Source: Augochlora pura
Taxonomy: Eukaryota > Arthropoda > Insecta > Hymenoptera > Halictidae
DNA: 64,000 nt
Reading direction: 5' to 3'
NCBI RefSeq assembly: GCF_028453695.1
Contig: NC_135780.1
Coordinates: forward strand, 3,844,001-3,908,000
Part shown: one piece after another, positions 39,799 through 51,692 of the stretch
Layout of the letters: every line of letters begins with the position of its first letter
How positions within the stretch are numbered: position 1 is the first letter of the stretch
Position numbers and translations under genes: made by a program
Notes under the pieces: model-generated
Databases searched by the model: none
Told to the model about the DNA's origin: nothing
What the model saw: the letters and a program-made list of their open reading frames with translations, nothing else

Positions 39799-40069
39799 TC
39801 CGGCAGACGGATCCCCCTCCAGCGAGACCTGGTCGCGTAGCCCTACCCCTACCGCGAACGGCACGGGGTGCAAAATCCTGTCCGCTTGATAAACCGACGC
39901 ACCACCCACGCACGATAAACGCGACGCCGCGCTGCGTTCGCGTCGCGGCGAGAACAAAATGCGATTCGCCATGCGCGTCTCGTCGAATCCTCTCCTATTT
40001 CGACGACGGGAAATTATCTCCGGGAAAGAGCTGTCCGCGACCGGTGTTATTGCTATTTGATCGCTGGGA

Positions 40070-40260
40070 AACGGAGAACGCCGGAACAAAGAAATGCGAA
40101 ACAGAGAATTGCGAATCGGAGAAGTTCGAAACAGAGAAATCCGAAACAGAGAAACATCAGAAAACAGAAAAATGCGGACCGGAAAGATTTGAAACGAGGC
40201 GGAAATGGTCGGAAACGGAACGCAGTCGACGCGAAACGAAAATCTGGAGCAACTCGGAAA
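40070..40260. repeat. ~15-bp purine-rich minisatellite (CGAAACAGAGAAATC)
   Basis: A GAAACRGAGAA core recurs about ten times. It yields Lys/Glu/Thr-rich frames on the plus strand and Phe/Leu-rich ones on the minus strand. None looks like a conserved protein. Confidence 0.75.
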
Positions 40261-40928
40261 ATACCACCGAAACCGAGAGCACGGTCGTAGGAGGCGTCGT
40301 GCTCTCGCTCGCAGTGTTTTGTAATTATCCTTAACACTTTCTCCGTTAATTAAGATTAATGGTTGTTTGCGTTATTAGAGAGCGCTTGCGGGACGATCGT
40401 CTCAATTGCCTCGAAAGTGATAAATTTTCTCTGATTTTCCCTTTCGTTCACGGCACCGCCGCGTCACGGTGAACGATCGGTAGCAAAACAGAAACTCTGG
40501 TCACGGTACCGTAATCGGGAGACCAGTGAACTCTTTTCTTTCGCTATCTTGCCAGCCGACCGGCTTTATTTGTCAGCTTCCAGCCGATCGCGGTGTCCCG
40601 CGTGCGAAACGCCGCACGTCGCGTAAAAACAGGCGAGTCCCGATTATCGGCGTCGCTGCGTCGCGAACGACGCGGAACGTCGAGACGCACGCGCGAATCC
40701 GTAGTCTTGAGCCGGGCGAATTTTCTTCGGCCGTGTAATCGGCGTGTAATTAATTTCGCTTTGGTAGCTCTCGTCGTTCGCGGAGGGTCGGCCCCGTGCG
40801 CCGGTGCTCCGAGCACGGCTCGTAATTAGTCATTACAGTTGTTTAATCAATAGCCCGACTAATACACGTGGACTGGATGTAAACAATCGATGTATTTCGG
40901 TGTCACGGATTGTACGCTGCCCCGAAAC

Positions 40929-40996
40929 CTGGGGTTGCGAACCCCAGCGAGCTAGCCAGCCAGACAAACATGAAAGGGGGTGACCCAGACACCCCC
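40929..40996. repeat. Pair of hairpins, second being copy 2 of the G5/C5 hairpin
   Basis: CTGGGGTT-GCG-AACCCCAG (40929-40947) is a perfect 8-bp stem with a 3-base loop. It is followed by GGGGGTG-ACCCAGA-CACCCCC (40976-40996), a 7-bp stem. The second shares GGGGGTNNNNCAGACRCCCCC and the following TCC with 39777-39798. Confidence 0.55.
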
Positions 40997-41369
40997 TCCA
41001 CCGCGTTGTTTGGAAGCGGCTCGGCTACCGCATTGGATAACAATCGAACGGTTAAATGCACTGGCCGAGCGACGCCGATCGAATCAACGAATTCGCCTGG
41101 AAATTAATACGTTAACCAAGGTCGACCGTCCACGGAAAATTACGCGACGCCCGGGGAAAACGTTTTCATTCGTTTCGGCTCGCACCGCTGGCATAACCTG
41201 ACGTAACCCTTTTCGTTTCGGTCGAAAGAAAATTTGATTCTCTTATCGAAATTTAGGGAGAAAGAAACTGGGGGAATGTATAACAAACGATAATTGTCTC
41301 GTTTTGTTATGAAAATCGTGTTATTGAATAATTAAAGTATCTGTAAAAGAGGTTGCAGTGAAAAAAACA

Positions 41370-41587
41370 TTAACTCTTTGCACTCGAATGCATTCTATGT
41401 AACGAAGTGCACTTTTATGCGTAAGAAATTGATTCTTGAGACTCGTACAATAGTTTGATAGACTCGTCAGTAGTTTCACTAATAAACAATTTTTTAAATC
41501 TGAACTTTGCCGTCGTAAAATTATTTTAGCACGTGATGGAACAATTTTTAGCGGTGCCCCGGATTCACTCGAATAAAAAATGGTTAA
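41370..41587. mobile_element. TTAA-type (piggyBac-like) MITE
   Basis: The left end is TTAA-CTCTTTGCACTCGAATGC. The right end, CACTCGAATAAAAAATGG-TTAA, has decayed. It is 218 bp long and the interior TATGCGTAAGAAATTG block matches other copies. Confidence 0.65.
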
Positions 41588-42302
41588 AACGCGTTAAAGA
41601 CGAAGAAATTTTTGCCACGATTTTTACGACAGAGAAACGAAACCTTGTATCGATTATTACAATGAAGGAATAAATGACAGAATCGAGTTTGTAACATTTC
41701 TAAACGATCGCGTATGCAAGACGGTGCATCGAAGCCTCGGCATATGCAAATGGCAGGGTGGTTCCATCGATCATCTGGAAAACGGCGTAATCGGTAACGT
41801 TGACGGCCGCGCGAAAGCAATTCGGCCATTGGAGGGACGAGACGCATTATATCCGCGGGAATAAGAGATCACGGTTAAAAGAAAGAAACCCCCTGGCGTA
41901 ATAACTGTTAATAAGAATCTCGACGGATCCGAAGAAGATGGCGCACCGTGGCACGGCCGACGAGAGAGGATAAATAAAGGAGGAAAGACGGGAGGGAGGA
42001 AGGGCTGGCTGGCTCGACGGCCGGGCGAGGAGGAGGGGGAGGAGGGCCGGGAAGGAAGGGCGAGACCGTAGAGAGGGAAAAGAAGGGACTGGGGAAACGG
42101 TGAAGAGGGAGAGCGCGGCCGTGGTGTTGCTGACCCGACGACCGCTGTAACCTTGCGTCCCGACGCCGCGCATCCAGATCGAATCATCTTGCGAATTATC
42201 TGGAGACCTTCGGATTCTAGCCGACCACTTCTAGATCGCACGCGCTAGACTGCGCCTCTCCCACCGCGCCGTGGAAGCTGAACATTATTCCTGTTACGAC
42301 TG

Positions 42303-42576
42303 TTAACCCTTTGTGCTCGAGGAATTCTCGCTGATCGTCTACCGAAACTGAGACAGTTATTTATAAATTAATAATTTATTGCGGAGAATGTTAAACGGTA
42401 GAACCTTATAAATAATTACTTTGTTTAGAAAGTGTTTGATAAAAGATTGTATCGATACAAATTTTTGAGAAATAAAAATTTGTAATTATAAAAATAGCGT
42501 AACTATAAGCAATTTCTGCTTCTTCTCTTCTCAATAGATAGAGAGTTCTAAAGATAGGTAGAGTCCAAAGGGTTAA
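42303..42576. mobile_element. TTAA-type (piggyBac-like) MITE
   Basis: The left end is TTAA-CCCTTTGTGCTCGAGG and the right end is GAGTCCAAAGGG-TTAA. Both target sites are intact over 274 bp. The interior differs from the other copies more than the ends do, which suggests a distinct subfamily. Confidence 0.7.
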
Positions 42577-42994
42577 TAACGAGACCGTGTTAATAACAAT
42601 ATTTATTTTATTCTATATGTATATGAATTTTAATTAATACTAACTGCATTAACCTAATTTGTTTGTATTACGGAACGGTGCTTTATTCAATTGGACAGAT
42701 ATAATTTTAATCTCACACTTGCCCTCGCACATAACCTCACATTGCTAAATAACAGTTTAAATAGAAATGTATTTTAATCCAATTATAAAGTGACAAGTAC
42801 ATATTAAGTATGAAACGACTTGTAACTCTATGATATAACTTAAAGTTCACTTTCTTTTGACTGAATTAATGTCTAAAACGTGCAACAATTAAAAGCGATT
42901 TCGCTTTTCTTTTTTCATAATATATTCTGGTTCCACTAGACTACAGTTCAAATAACTTTTAGTGCATAGAATTAATATTAACTCCCTATAGTAT

Positions 42995-43225
42995 GTAGTG
43001 TACCGTATATAATATAATATGGTATAATATAGCATGGAATATACATATAATATGACATGAAATATGTGATATATTATAGTATGTAACGTATGAATAGTAT
43101 AGTATGTAATATCTAATATAATATAATATATACTATATGATATAATATAATATATACTATATGATATAGTATAGTATGTAATATATAATATAGTATAGTA
43201 TATAATACATAACATAATATAGTAC
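42995..43225. repeat. TA-rich minisatellite
   Basis: Repeats of ATATAATATA, ATAGTATAGTATGTAATAT and similar, with a doublet of ATACTATATGATATA near 43131-43165. It gives a spurious Tyr/Ile-rich frame on the minus strand. Confidence 0.8.
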
Positions 43226-44984
43226 GTGAATGCCGTCAAAGAGTAGGGTACCGTACCCATCGCATTGAAAAATGTCTAGCTTTGAGAGCCTTCGTTGAAA
43301 ACCATCTCCGACTTAATATTCAAATAAATAATACACACTCAAGAACAAAGTAGACGACTAGATTTTAATGCGCCGCCGACAGCGCGAGATTAGTGAGAAT
43401 GAATAACGCGTTTGCGAATGCGAACACGGCGAAGCTGTGGAATTAAATGCAGGACAGCGAGGCAATGCGCATCCATAATCTGACAAAAGAAAGTCAACGT
43501 TAAATCTTTTCACACAGAAAACGTCGCGGTGGTGGTCCGGCCGTACCTATTTGCATTACACGTTCTAGAGCACCGTTGTCGATATTATGCAGAGTGCGGA
43601 GCGCATAGCTTCTTATTACCATTTACATTTTTATGACAGTCGGTCCACCCTTTGCCCAGGGATTTATACCCGGCCTACGGGGTGTCCTAAGTATATGTTG
43701 TCACACTTTAAGACGTGAAAGAGGAGGGGGGTCACGGATAGAGCAAAGAAAGCGTTTGGACATGGAGTTAGATCACGACGATGATGCTACGAAATAATGG
43801 CCTGGGACGTTTCGAGTGGATTATTCGCGAACGAAAACGTGGCGAACCGATATTATAAAAATAGAGGGGGATGACGGAGTTGTGCGAGTTTTTAGAAGGG
43901 TCGCGGCGATGGTATTTGCGACAGTGCTTCACGGACTAACCCTCTTGGATCGTCTCTCGGGGGTTGTAGTTTGCGCACCGCGACACTCCTGGCCTTCTGC
44001 TTTTCGAAACTGGCCCCTAAGAGCATTAGACGAGTCTAGACGAGTCCAGAGGTGGACTGTTTTCGAACGATGACTATCTAGCCGTGTATTAGCCGACAAA
44101 ACGCGTTCAAATAACCCACTAAACGTATCAGCTGCTCCATGAGAGCGGTGTGCGTCACGAGCCCCCCCTCTTATTTTTACGGGCGTTGCATTCGCAACTG
44201 CAGGGAACCGACATGGTCACCCTTGAGTCATGGCAAAGCGACAGTAGAGCATCGGTTTACGGCAACCAGTTTGTCACTTGCTATGCGGTAGCTCGAAATG
44301 TGGGCCACCGTTGTCTCTTCTTCTGATAGAACGGACCCCGTCCTAAACTATGTTCGGTTCTAGTCGAGAATCGGTTACTGGGTCGTTTAACACCGCTGAC
44401 CTGGTGTTGCACTGTCCTGAATGAGATGATCTCATTTCTACGAAAACTATAGGTTTATGAAATTTTCTTCATTTTTGTGCTCGGTTAATTAGCGATTAAT
44501 ATTGAAATATTTAGATTTTAGTTAGACTTTGTGAAAGTTTTATATTACATTTTTATGCTATCATTGTGTCCAGGTCACTTTTGAATCGATTATGATATAT
44601 TCTATTGTAATATAGAAATAGAAATTAAATAGAAATTATTTTCTTTACTTGATTTGTAGACATATTTATTCGAAACTGTTACGTTAGTGTATGAAATAGT
44701 ACTTACTAGCAAAAATTACTGATACTATTATTATAAAATATGAAACCTTAATCTGTGCATTTATGAATCGTCTTCTTAAATAATTTATTTAAATTTTAAG
44801 TTATAACTTTGCTTCTTCAACCCCTGAGACTTTAGACAGTGTCATCTTCTAGAAAAAAGTTCCACTGATAGATAGAAGTACATGCTCAAATGGTATTCTA
44901 TCTTCTGTTCCATATAAATCTATATCGTGAGATATCCTATGTTACCGATGCATTCGTAAAGTTTCTAAGAAAGAAAGAAGTATC

Positions 44985-45508
44985 TTGTATACTTAATTCT
45001 TGTAGAAAAAGAATTACTATAGTTCATTGTTACTAACTTAATAAAGTGTATTGTATACTCCATTCTTAGTACTAGAATATATTATGAATTTCATTCTTAC
45101 CGACGTACCCAAGTATAATACATTTTTACCGACCTACTAAAGTATATTGTATACTACATTTTTACCGACCTACTAAAGTATGTCGTATACTACATTTTTA
45201 CCGACCTACTAAAGTATATTGTATAATACATTTTTATCGACCTTACAAGTATGTTGTAAACTACTACTTTTTTACCGACCTACTAAAGTATATTATATAC
45301 TACATTTTTACTAACTTGCTAAAGAATGTTGTAAATTACATTTTTACTAACCTACTGAAATATGTTGTAAATTACATTTTTACTAACCTACTGAAATATG
45401 TTGTATATTTCATTTTGAGTAGTGTTCCAAGATACATTATATACTTCCTTTTAACTAACATACTAGATTGAATACTTCATTCTTAGTAGAGTGTTAGAGG
45501 ATATTGCA
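44985..45508. repeat. 36-bp satellite array
   Basis: The block CATTTTTACCGACCTACTAA recurs at 45121, 45157, 45193, 45229, about 45266, 45303, 45339, 45375 and 45411, a 36-bp step throughout. The unit includes AAGTATATTGTATACTA, which has a self-complementary GTATAC. More decayed units extend to both sides, giving about 14 in all. Confidence 0.9.
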
Positions 45509-45740
45509 TGACCACTGACTATTGGACAATTGATTACTGACCAACTGATCACTAGTTAACTGATCAACTGATTACTGGTTAACTGATCAACTGATCACTG
45601 GTTAACTGATCAACTGATCATTGGTCAAGTGACCAACTGATCACTGGTCAACTAATTATTGAACAACTGATAACTAGTTAACTGCTCAACTGATCACTTA
45701 CCACTAGTCAACTGATTAATTGATCACTTATCAACGGATC
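45509..45740. repeat. 23-bp satellite array (GATCA / GTTAAC palindromes)
   Basis: A unit near TTAACTGATCAACTGATCACTGG repeats every 23 bases in its best part (45555-45625) and decays outward. It is built from a sub-repeat ACTGATCA and contains the palindromes TGATCA and GTTAAC. It abuts the 36-bp array but shares no sequence with it. Confidence 0.85.
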
Positions 45741-47689
45741 GAGTTTTACCCTGGAGGTGTGCAGGACTATGACCCATTACTATATATTGTATACTCTATT
45801 CTTAACCATTTTCAATTATCAATCTAAGGATATACAGAGATCTTGAATCGGTGTAAATATCTCCACAAACGATACTTAAATGTTTGAAATATCGGTAACG
45901 ATAAATATAACTCGTTAATGGTAATGTTAAACACGTTAATGGTAAACATACTCTCGAACGTTTCGAAATTTCTTCACAAATGTATCTTAAAATTGATATC
46001 TAACTATCCGTCGATACAGAGAATGTTCCACCGTCGCCACGTGCTGACATCTTGCCAGCAGGCGGCAATATTTAACAGCGACCAATAAGAGATACCGTAC
46101 GATAGCAACCAGCACTTTTCAGTTGCAACATAAGCAGCAATCTCTCGCGTAACTGACTATCTACGCCGCGAAAAGTCGAGCGATTAAAATTACCAACTCG
46201 TTAACGCGAAAAGTAAATACATAAATTTAAAAGCGCAGCGTCAGGCATAATTTTCCTTGCTTGTTTAGCGAATCATTATACTTTTCCATCCGTTAATGAA
46301 ACCCCATTCACTCTTTATCTGTAAACTGCGCATTTGTTGCAATGGCTGCAATCGCAGAATTTTCAGATCGGACGCGACAATTTTAGTTAACAAATTAAAA
46401 TAATCGAGAAGTATATCGATTTCCAACTTATTTGGATGAAGTATTAAATACGTGTCTAGCACCTGTCCGATATAATTATTATAACTAATTGTTATATTCG
46501 ACTGTGATTCACAGTTTTCTTGTCAACATTGTACCGTTCCTTTTTTTTTTATTGATTCAGTGGGAGGCATTAGCATCAGCGTTAGCATTGTCCAAGGGTG
46601 TTCGCAATTAGTTCGCGTTCGATTAAGTGGATCCGATTGAAGAATTTGTTATGTAATGGTGATTGAACGACGACTGACCCGTTTCCCAGGTCGACAATGA
46701 AATCTATTGAATTTTACGAAGCGCATTAGTGAAGTGGTTGCCTTCGATTTTCCGGTAAACGACGCCGCGCCTCGATTTTCCGATCGGTGCGCACGTATTC
46801 TACCCTACACTCGAAATGCGCGTATGTGGTGCATGGGTTACGCGAGCCACACGTAAACACCGTCCCACCGTCTCCCCTACTTTATATTCTTATTTATACA
46901 CAATACGTTACTTAGGGGAGCCGACTTTCTTCTATCTGAAATCTTGCTTTATTACTATGGAAAGCCGACGGGACACGCCGGAAAAATATTCTCCGGCGGA
47001 GCACGTCGCTGTCCACTTACAAGGCACCGTGAAACATAATAGTTCAACCAATTATCGCATCGTTACATTATTATATACTCGTCGAAAATAAAGAAATTGG
47101 TACGGTCGATATTTTTTCCAATTTTTTAAAGCCCACGAGTACTTTACACCGAACAAAAACGGTAGATAACGCTCGATAACAAAGAATAATATCGTGTTGG
47201 ATCCGTTTGAACCAGCTTCCCATCAATTCTTGCGAAATAGGTCATCTTTAACGTTTTATTGTAGAGGAAGTGTAGTAACTTCTCGTTTTGATATATTATC
47301 CGAGTTTGTTTAAATATGTGTCTTTATGAAAGCATTCAATTTTCCAAGATGAACAGCATAAATAAATATTGCAACAGTGACGACATTTTAGATTCGAGCT
47401 TGACATCAAGTATTCTATTTCATGTACCGAAGAATTCGTTAATAAGTAAATAAATATAAATATTGTATTGGCCGCTAAGTAGCTGCGTTTCTCCTCATCT
47501 TCTCCCACACCTAACCAAAGCAGGAAAACGCATCGACTTATCGGCCGACGCAGTAAATCCTGCGAAACATCCAGCAACCCGTAGCGACTCCAATATTTCA
47601 ACCGCGAGAGCAATACCGAATCTGGTCGACCGTAACATTTACGTATTCATGACAAAAGGATAAAGCTCGGCATCAATTTACACAGAGAA
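45741..47689. other. Gene-less stretch between the satellites and the GC-rich block
   Basis: Moderately AT-rich single-copy-looking sequence. Short open frames on both strands (for example 46265-46462 minus and 46816-47091 plus) show no domain, no codon pattern and no splice context that I recognise. Confidence 0.6.
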
Positions 47690-47756
47690 TCCGAACGTTC
47701 CGAGACAAATGTCCCAGATAGGAAAGTCAGAACGGAAGTTTCGTGCCGGCGAAGAG

Positions 47757-47815
47757 CCAGCCAGCCAGCCAGCCAGCCAGCGCGACGAAGATCAGCAAGC
47801 AAGCAAGCAAGCAAG
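47757..47815. repeat. AGCC and AAGC tetranucleotide microsatellites
   Basis: Six to seven AGCC units (47757-47781) are followed by five AAGC-type units (47797-47815), at the edge of the GC-rich block. Confidence 0.9.
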
Positions 47816-48664
47816 AAGAAGAGCCGGGCATGGTGACAACAGTCAGCTAATTTGCTAATGTCCCGTGGTCCTCGGATCCGCGTCGTGGCCGACGATCGGA
47901 CGAAGAGGGAGAGTCCGCGGCCATCGGTATCGAACAGCGCATGTCAGCTGAGGGTTGAGCGGTGGCCGAGAGGCGCCACGACGCCGGCGTCGCATGGCGT
48001 CGAGGGCAGCGCCGACGTCGACGTACGGCGAGCTGGATAGTCGCAGTCATGCCATCACCCTGACGCACGTTCTCTCTGGGGCCACGGTGTGTGCGTGTAG
48101 GGAGAGAGCTCTAGTCGTGTCCGCGAGCAGAAAAACAGTACGGAAACCACCGTGTACCGACAACGCAAAGCCCATCGACGAAGCCCGTCGGGAAACCGTC
48201 CGGATAACCGCGGGTCTAAAAATAAAAAGAAACTGCGGCCGTGTGCAGAGAGACACGGCGGAGGAGGATCGTCGCGAGACTGCACCGCGAGAAACGGGAA
48301 CGAGATCGTAGCGCGGATCCGTGTCGCTCTAGAGGGTGGATCGGTGCGGATCGGTGGAGATAGATCGACGAGTTTACGGTGGCCCATCGATGCCGGAGCG
48401 TCGAGACGCCGACGTCGCGCGTAACAACGGTACAGTGGTCATCCTAGTGTATATGTGTGTATATGTGTGTGTATGTGTGTGTGCGTGTGTCCGGGATGAG
48501 ATGTCGACCAGCTAGGCTCTCCGGCTCTCGCTCTCCGGCCCCGGGGGGAGAGAGAGCCGATCGACTGACGAATGCGTCGATGAATGCGGGCTGAATGTGC
48601 GTGGCGTGGCTCCGGTGCACCGGGGGACTCGCTGGGAAATGCGTGGATGCGGCTGCTCTGCTCT

Positions 48665-48748
48665 GCTCGGCGTCGCCTCGCGTCGCGTCGCGTCGCGTCG
48701 CGCCGTGTCGTGCCGTGTCGCGCCGTGCCGTGCCGTGTCGCGTCGCGG
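48665..48748. repeat. CGTCG / GCCGT pentanucleotide array
   Basis: About 16 five-base units alternate between GCGTC and GCCGT forms. Every unit has at least one CpG. A shorter version recurs in the jp leader at 61707-61738. Confidence 0.85.
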
Positions 48749-48823
48749 CGACGCAGCTGTGAAGTGCATCGACAAGTGTCGCGCGGCCCCCGGATGCACG
48801 TGTGCGGAAAAACGCGTGTCTTC

Positions 48824-48856
<33 letters not shown>

Positions 48857-49046
48857 TTCGCTCCGCGGCGAACCAGTGCCGCACGGGCCGCGGAAACCGT
48901 GTGTGTTCGTCCGACTGGAGACCACAGTCGCACGTGCCGCGGCCGATCGATCCGCCGGAAGTGTGAACGGCACCCTTTAAAACGGCCGCCTCTAGAACCA
49001 CCGTCGCCAAGGTGTCCGCACCACGGACCACTTGCCGGAGCCTGGA

Positions 49047-49050
<4 letters not shown>

Positions 49051-49106
<56 letters not shown>

Positions 49107-49114
49107 TTCTCTCT
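49051..49114. repeat. CT microsatellite
   Basis: A (CT)n tract of 64 bp with two TTTC interruptions, directly before the ~150-bp array. Confidence 0.95.
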
Positions 49115-49139
49115 GCAGCTCCGTAGGTAGCGCACGAGA

Positions 49140-50560
49140 TATCACGGATTTCCCAGGATTTTCTGCGTGGAATCGGAGCAGCGTACGGTTTGTGGGGGTG
49201 GCTTGTGGGATAGAGACAAGGGCTGCGAGAGCCTGGGCTGACTCTTTATAGAGAATTTTGTGGAAATCGTGTCGCATAGATGCGATTTTTATCGTTTTTC
49301 AGGGAGAATTTGGGTACTGTGATTGGGGTAGTTTGTGGGATATCGGAGTTCGTTTCAGATGAAGGATTCTGGTAATGTGGGCAATGTTCTTCTTTTTGTA
49401 TTAATCGTTCAAGATGCACGTATGTACATGATTTTTCATCATATTTTTTATGAAATGTGTTGGATGATACGCTAAGGATAGTTTGTGGGCTACTGGCAAA
49501 TTGTTTTAGATGGAGGACTCTAGTAACCTAAGCAGCGTTTCTCTCCGAGTCTTTCAGTGAGTCGTGAATAATGTATACACGATATCTCATCATATTTTTA
49601 CGAAAGATATTGGGTACTATGATAAGGGTAGTTTGTGGCTGATATTGGATCCTTGCTTTAAATAAGAGACTCCGGTAACTCAAGCAATGTTCCTCTGTAG
49701 GTCTCTAAATGAATCGTCCAAAAAGTATTGATTTTTCATCGTAATTTTAATAAAAGTATTGGATACTATGACAAGGGGTCGTGATAATGTTTACTGGCAC
49801 CTTGCTTTAGATTGAGGGCTGTGGTAACTTAAGCAATGTTTCTGTATGAATCTCTAAATAAATCATCCAAAAGGTATTGATTTTTCATCGTAATTTCAGT
49901 AAAGATATTGGATAGTATGACAAGGGTAGTTTGTGGGCTACTGGCACTTTGCTTCACATTAAATACTCTGACAAACCAAACAATATTCCTCTGGGTTGTT
50001 AAATAAATCGCTCGAAAATTATTGATTTTTCATCACAATTTCATGAAACATATCAGATACTATAATAAGGGTAGTTTCTAGTCTACTAGAGTCCTCTCTA
50101 AATGCAAAGCCTGACGAGTCAAAAGTCTCTATCTTTTCATTCTCCCACGCGGAACGTCCAAGATAAACAAATAATTTTTTTATGGAAGACATTGGATACC
50201 ACGATAGGGGTAGTTTGTACGCTTTATGGGCTCTTCCCCGAGCGAGGATCTCTGGAAACCTGGAAACGACTATTTCCGCGTTCTCTCGTACGAATCGTTT
50301 AAAAAGCACGCGACTCTTATCATCTTTTTACGATGAACATTAGGTACCTCCATAGGGGTAGCTCGCAGATTTAACATGCACAGCGCACCTCGCCGTGTCT
50401 TTCAATAAATCGTCCAAGATAAACACGAGGCTTCGTAATATCTTCCGAAGACAATTTTATACTGTGATGGGGTAGTTTGCGAGCTTCGGGAGCGTTCCCG
50501 TGGACGCAATATTCGGTCCAAGGATATGCACATTTGTCATTATTATCTCCTGGAATGGTT
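49140..50560. repeat. Diverged tandem array of a ~145-150 bp unit (about 10 copies)
   Basis: The motif GGGTAGTTTGTGGG and its variants recur with the core starting near 49188, 49331, 49481, 49631, 49781, 49929, 50074, 50213, 50361 and 50475, mostly 139-150 bases apart. Each unit also carries a TTGATTTTTCATCGTAATTT-like block and a GGATACTATGAYAAGG block before the core. Central copies (about 49600-49990) resemble each other most and the outer ones are more decayed. No frame stays open across units. It begins immediately downstream of a long CT tract and the GC-rich promoter-like block. Confidence 0.85.
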
Positions 50561-50611
50561 TAGGGGAGTTAGAACGTAGTCTAAGGACACTGGTCCCTCT
50601 CTAAAGCTCCC

Positions 50612-50833
50612 TAAAGCTCTGCCATAAATTTTGCTTGAAAAAATAATTTCTCCGATTTGTAACATTTCCATTTAATAGGACAGAGTACACTTCATGCATG
50701 TCGAATCGAGTCTTGTGATTCATTGAACGCTTATACTTTTTAAACAATTCTTTTAAACGAAACCTTGGTCTTAGGAAAATTGGAATGCGATATAATAATG
50801 TTAGTTATTCTTTGTTCGACTGCAAAGGGTTAA
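50612..50833. mobile_element. TTAA-type (piggyBac-like) MITE, left end decayed
   Basis: The right end TTCGACTGCAAAGGG-TTAA is intact. The left end near CCCTAAAGCTCTGCCAT is recognisable only by its alignment to CCCTTTGCACTCGAAGCCAT. A further right-end-like motif, TAGTGCAAGGGG-TTAA, follows at 50883-50897 and may belong to a nested copy. Confidence 0.55.
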
Positions 50834-50941
50834 ACTTGAAGGTAACGGTTGCCATATAATACATATAAATTTGCTGCATCGTAGTGCAAGGGGTTAATAA
50901 CACCGGTGTTCTATTTCCATTTTGCTAAAGTCATCGAAGAA

Positions 50942-50944
<3 letters not shown>

Positions 50945-50991
<47 letters not shown>
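50945..50991. repeat. CT microsatellite (47 bp, uninterrupted)
   Basis: A pure (CT)n run between two TTAA-type elements. Confidence 0.95.
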
Positions 50992-50992
<1 letters not shown>

Positions 50993-51038
50993 ATTATATA
51001 TACTCAACTCTCGCACTTAGCAGTCGCTGCAATGAACT

Positions 51039-51250
51039 TTAACCCTTTGCACCGAGACGTCAGCTTCTCGCTATCACGTTCTAAAATAATGTTTATATTG
51101 ACTTTAGATTAAAAATATTGTTAAAATCACAATCGTCGATACGAGTCACAAGAATCAATATGCACTTTGTCACATAAAATATAAATACTACGAGAGCCAA
51201 GAAAATGATTTCAGGTTACAGTTCAAATGACATCGAGGGTAAATGATTAA
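51039..51250. mobile_element. TTAA-type MITE in inverted orientation
   Basis: The left end is TTAA-CCCTTTGCACCGAGACG. Reading in from the right TTAA on the complementary strand gives the family's usual left subterminal sequence (CATTTGAACTG... then ATCATTTTCTTGGC). The copy therefore lies opposite in orientation to that at 20448. Confidence 0.7.
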
Positions 51251-51651
51251 TAAATGCAAAGGGACGTAGTGACATTGTTATTGCACGCGAACTACATGTA
51301 AAAGGATCGCGACATCCCCTCGACCACAGATAAGACTGTCACAGCATATCAAAATCGCGGAAACAATCGCAGCGGTAGCAAGCAAGTACTTTCGCGACAC
51401 GGTCGCGGAAAAGTCTCTCTCTCTGAAAAGAAATGATTTTCGTGCTCGCTCGATCGAGGCCTCTCCGTCTCGGAGTCTACTTCCTGGTTCACCGAGGATG
51501 ACACCGGGTCCACGCCTCCAGCGGACCGTGTGCTCGGCTTACTAGTGTTCCTCGCTCTATTTCCGGGTGTTTTCTTTGGTGATGCTTGCAGCTGCGAGCC
51601 GAGCGGAGCCGCAACGCGGGCCCTGATTTTTCGCGTGTATTTTTGGAAAGA

Positions 51652-51653
<2 letters not shown>

Positions 51654-51689
<36 letters not shown>
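51654..51689. repeat. CT microsatellite (36 bp, uninterrupted)
   Basis: A pure (TC)n run in a GC-rich patch. Confidence 0.95.

Positions 51690-51692
<3 letters not shown>

Larger units (their letters stand above)
37991..44984. other. Gene-less stretch, mosaic GC/AT
   Basis: Just outside the mariner terminus is a 7-bp-stem hairpin, GGTGGGA-CACTTTAAA-TCCCACC (38002-38024). GC-rich patches lie at 38050-38690, 39490-41250, 41730-42300 and 43360-44430. The last opens with TACGGGGTGTCCTAAGTATATG (43676-43697), a transposon-terminus-like motif, followed by an 85-codon frame (43816-44073) that matches no family I know. AT-rich DNA makes up 44430-44980. I see no gene. Confidence 0.6.
47690..49135 (+). 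promoter_or_regulatory. GC-rich promoter-like block, possible distal first exon
   Basis: About 1.4 kb of CpG-rich sequence carries AGCC and AAGC tetranucleotide repeats (47757-47815), a GT-rich tract (48450-48490), a CGTCG/GCCGT pentanucleotide array (48665-48745) and CT tracts (48831-48857; 49051-49114). No conserved protein is visible and the open frames on both strands are low complexity. Its make-up resembles the jp upstream block at 59.5-62.2 kb. It may be an alternative promoter/first exon of jp 13 kb downstream, or the promoter of an unseen non-coding transcript. Direction is a guess. Confidence 0.3.

Noticed and set aside
43816..44073. 85-codon frame after a transposon-terminus-like motif
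   Set aside because: It has no recognisable transposase or other domain and no second terminus was found.
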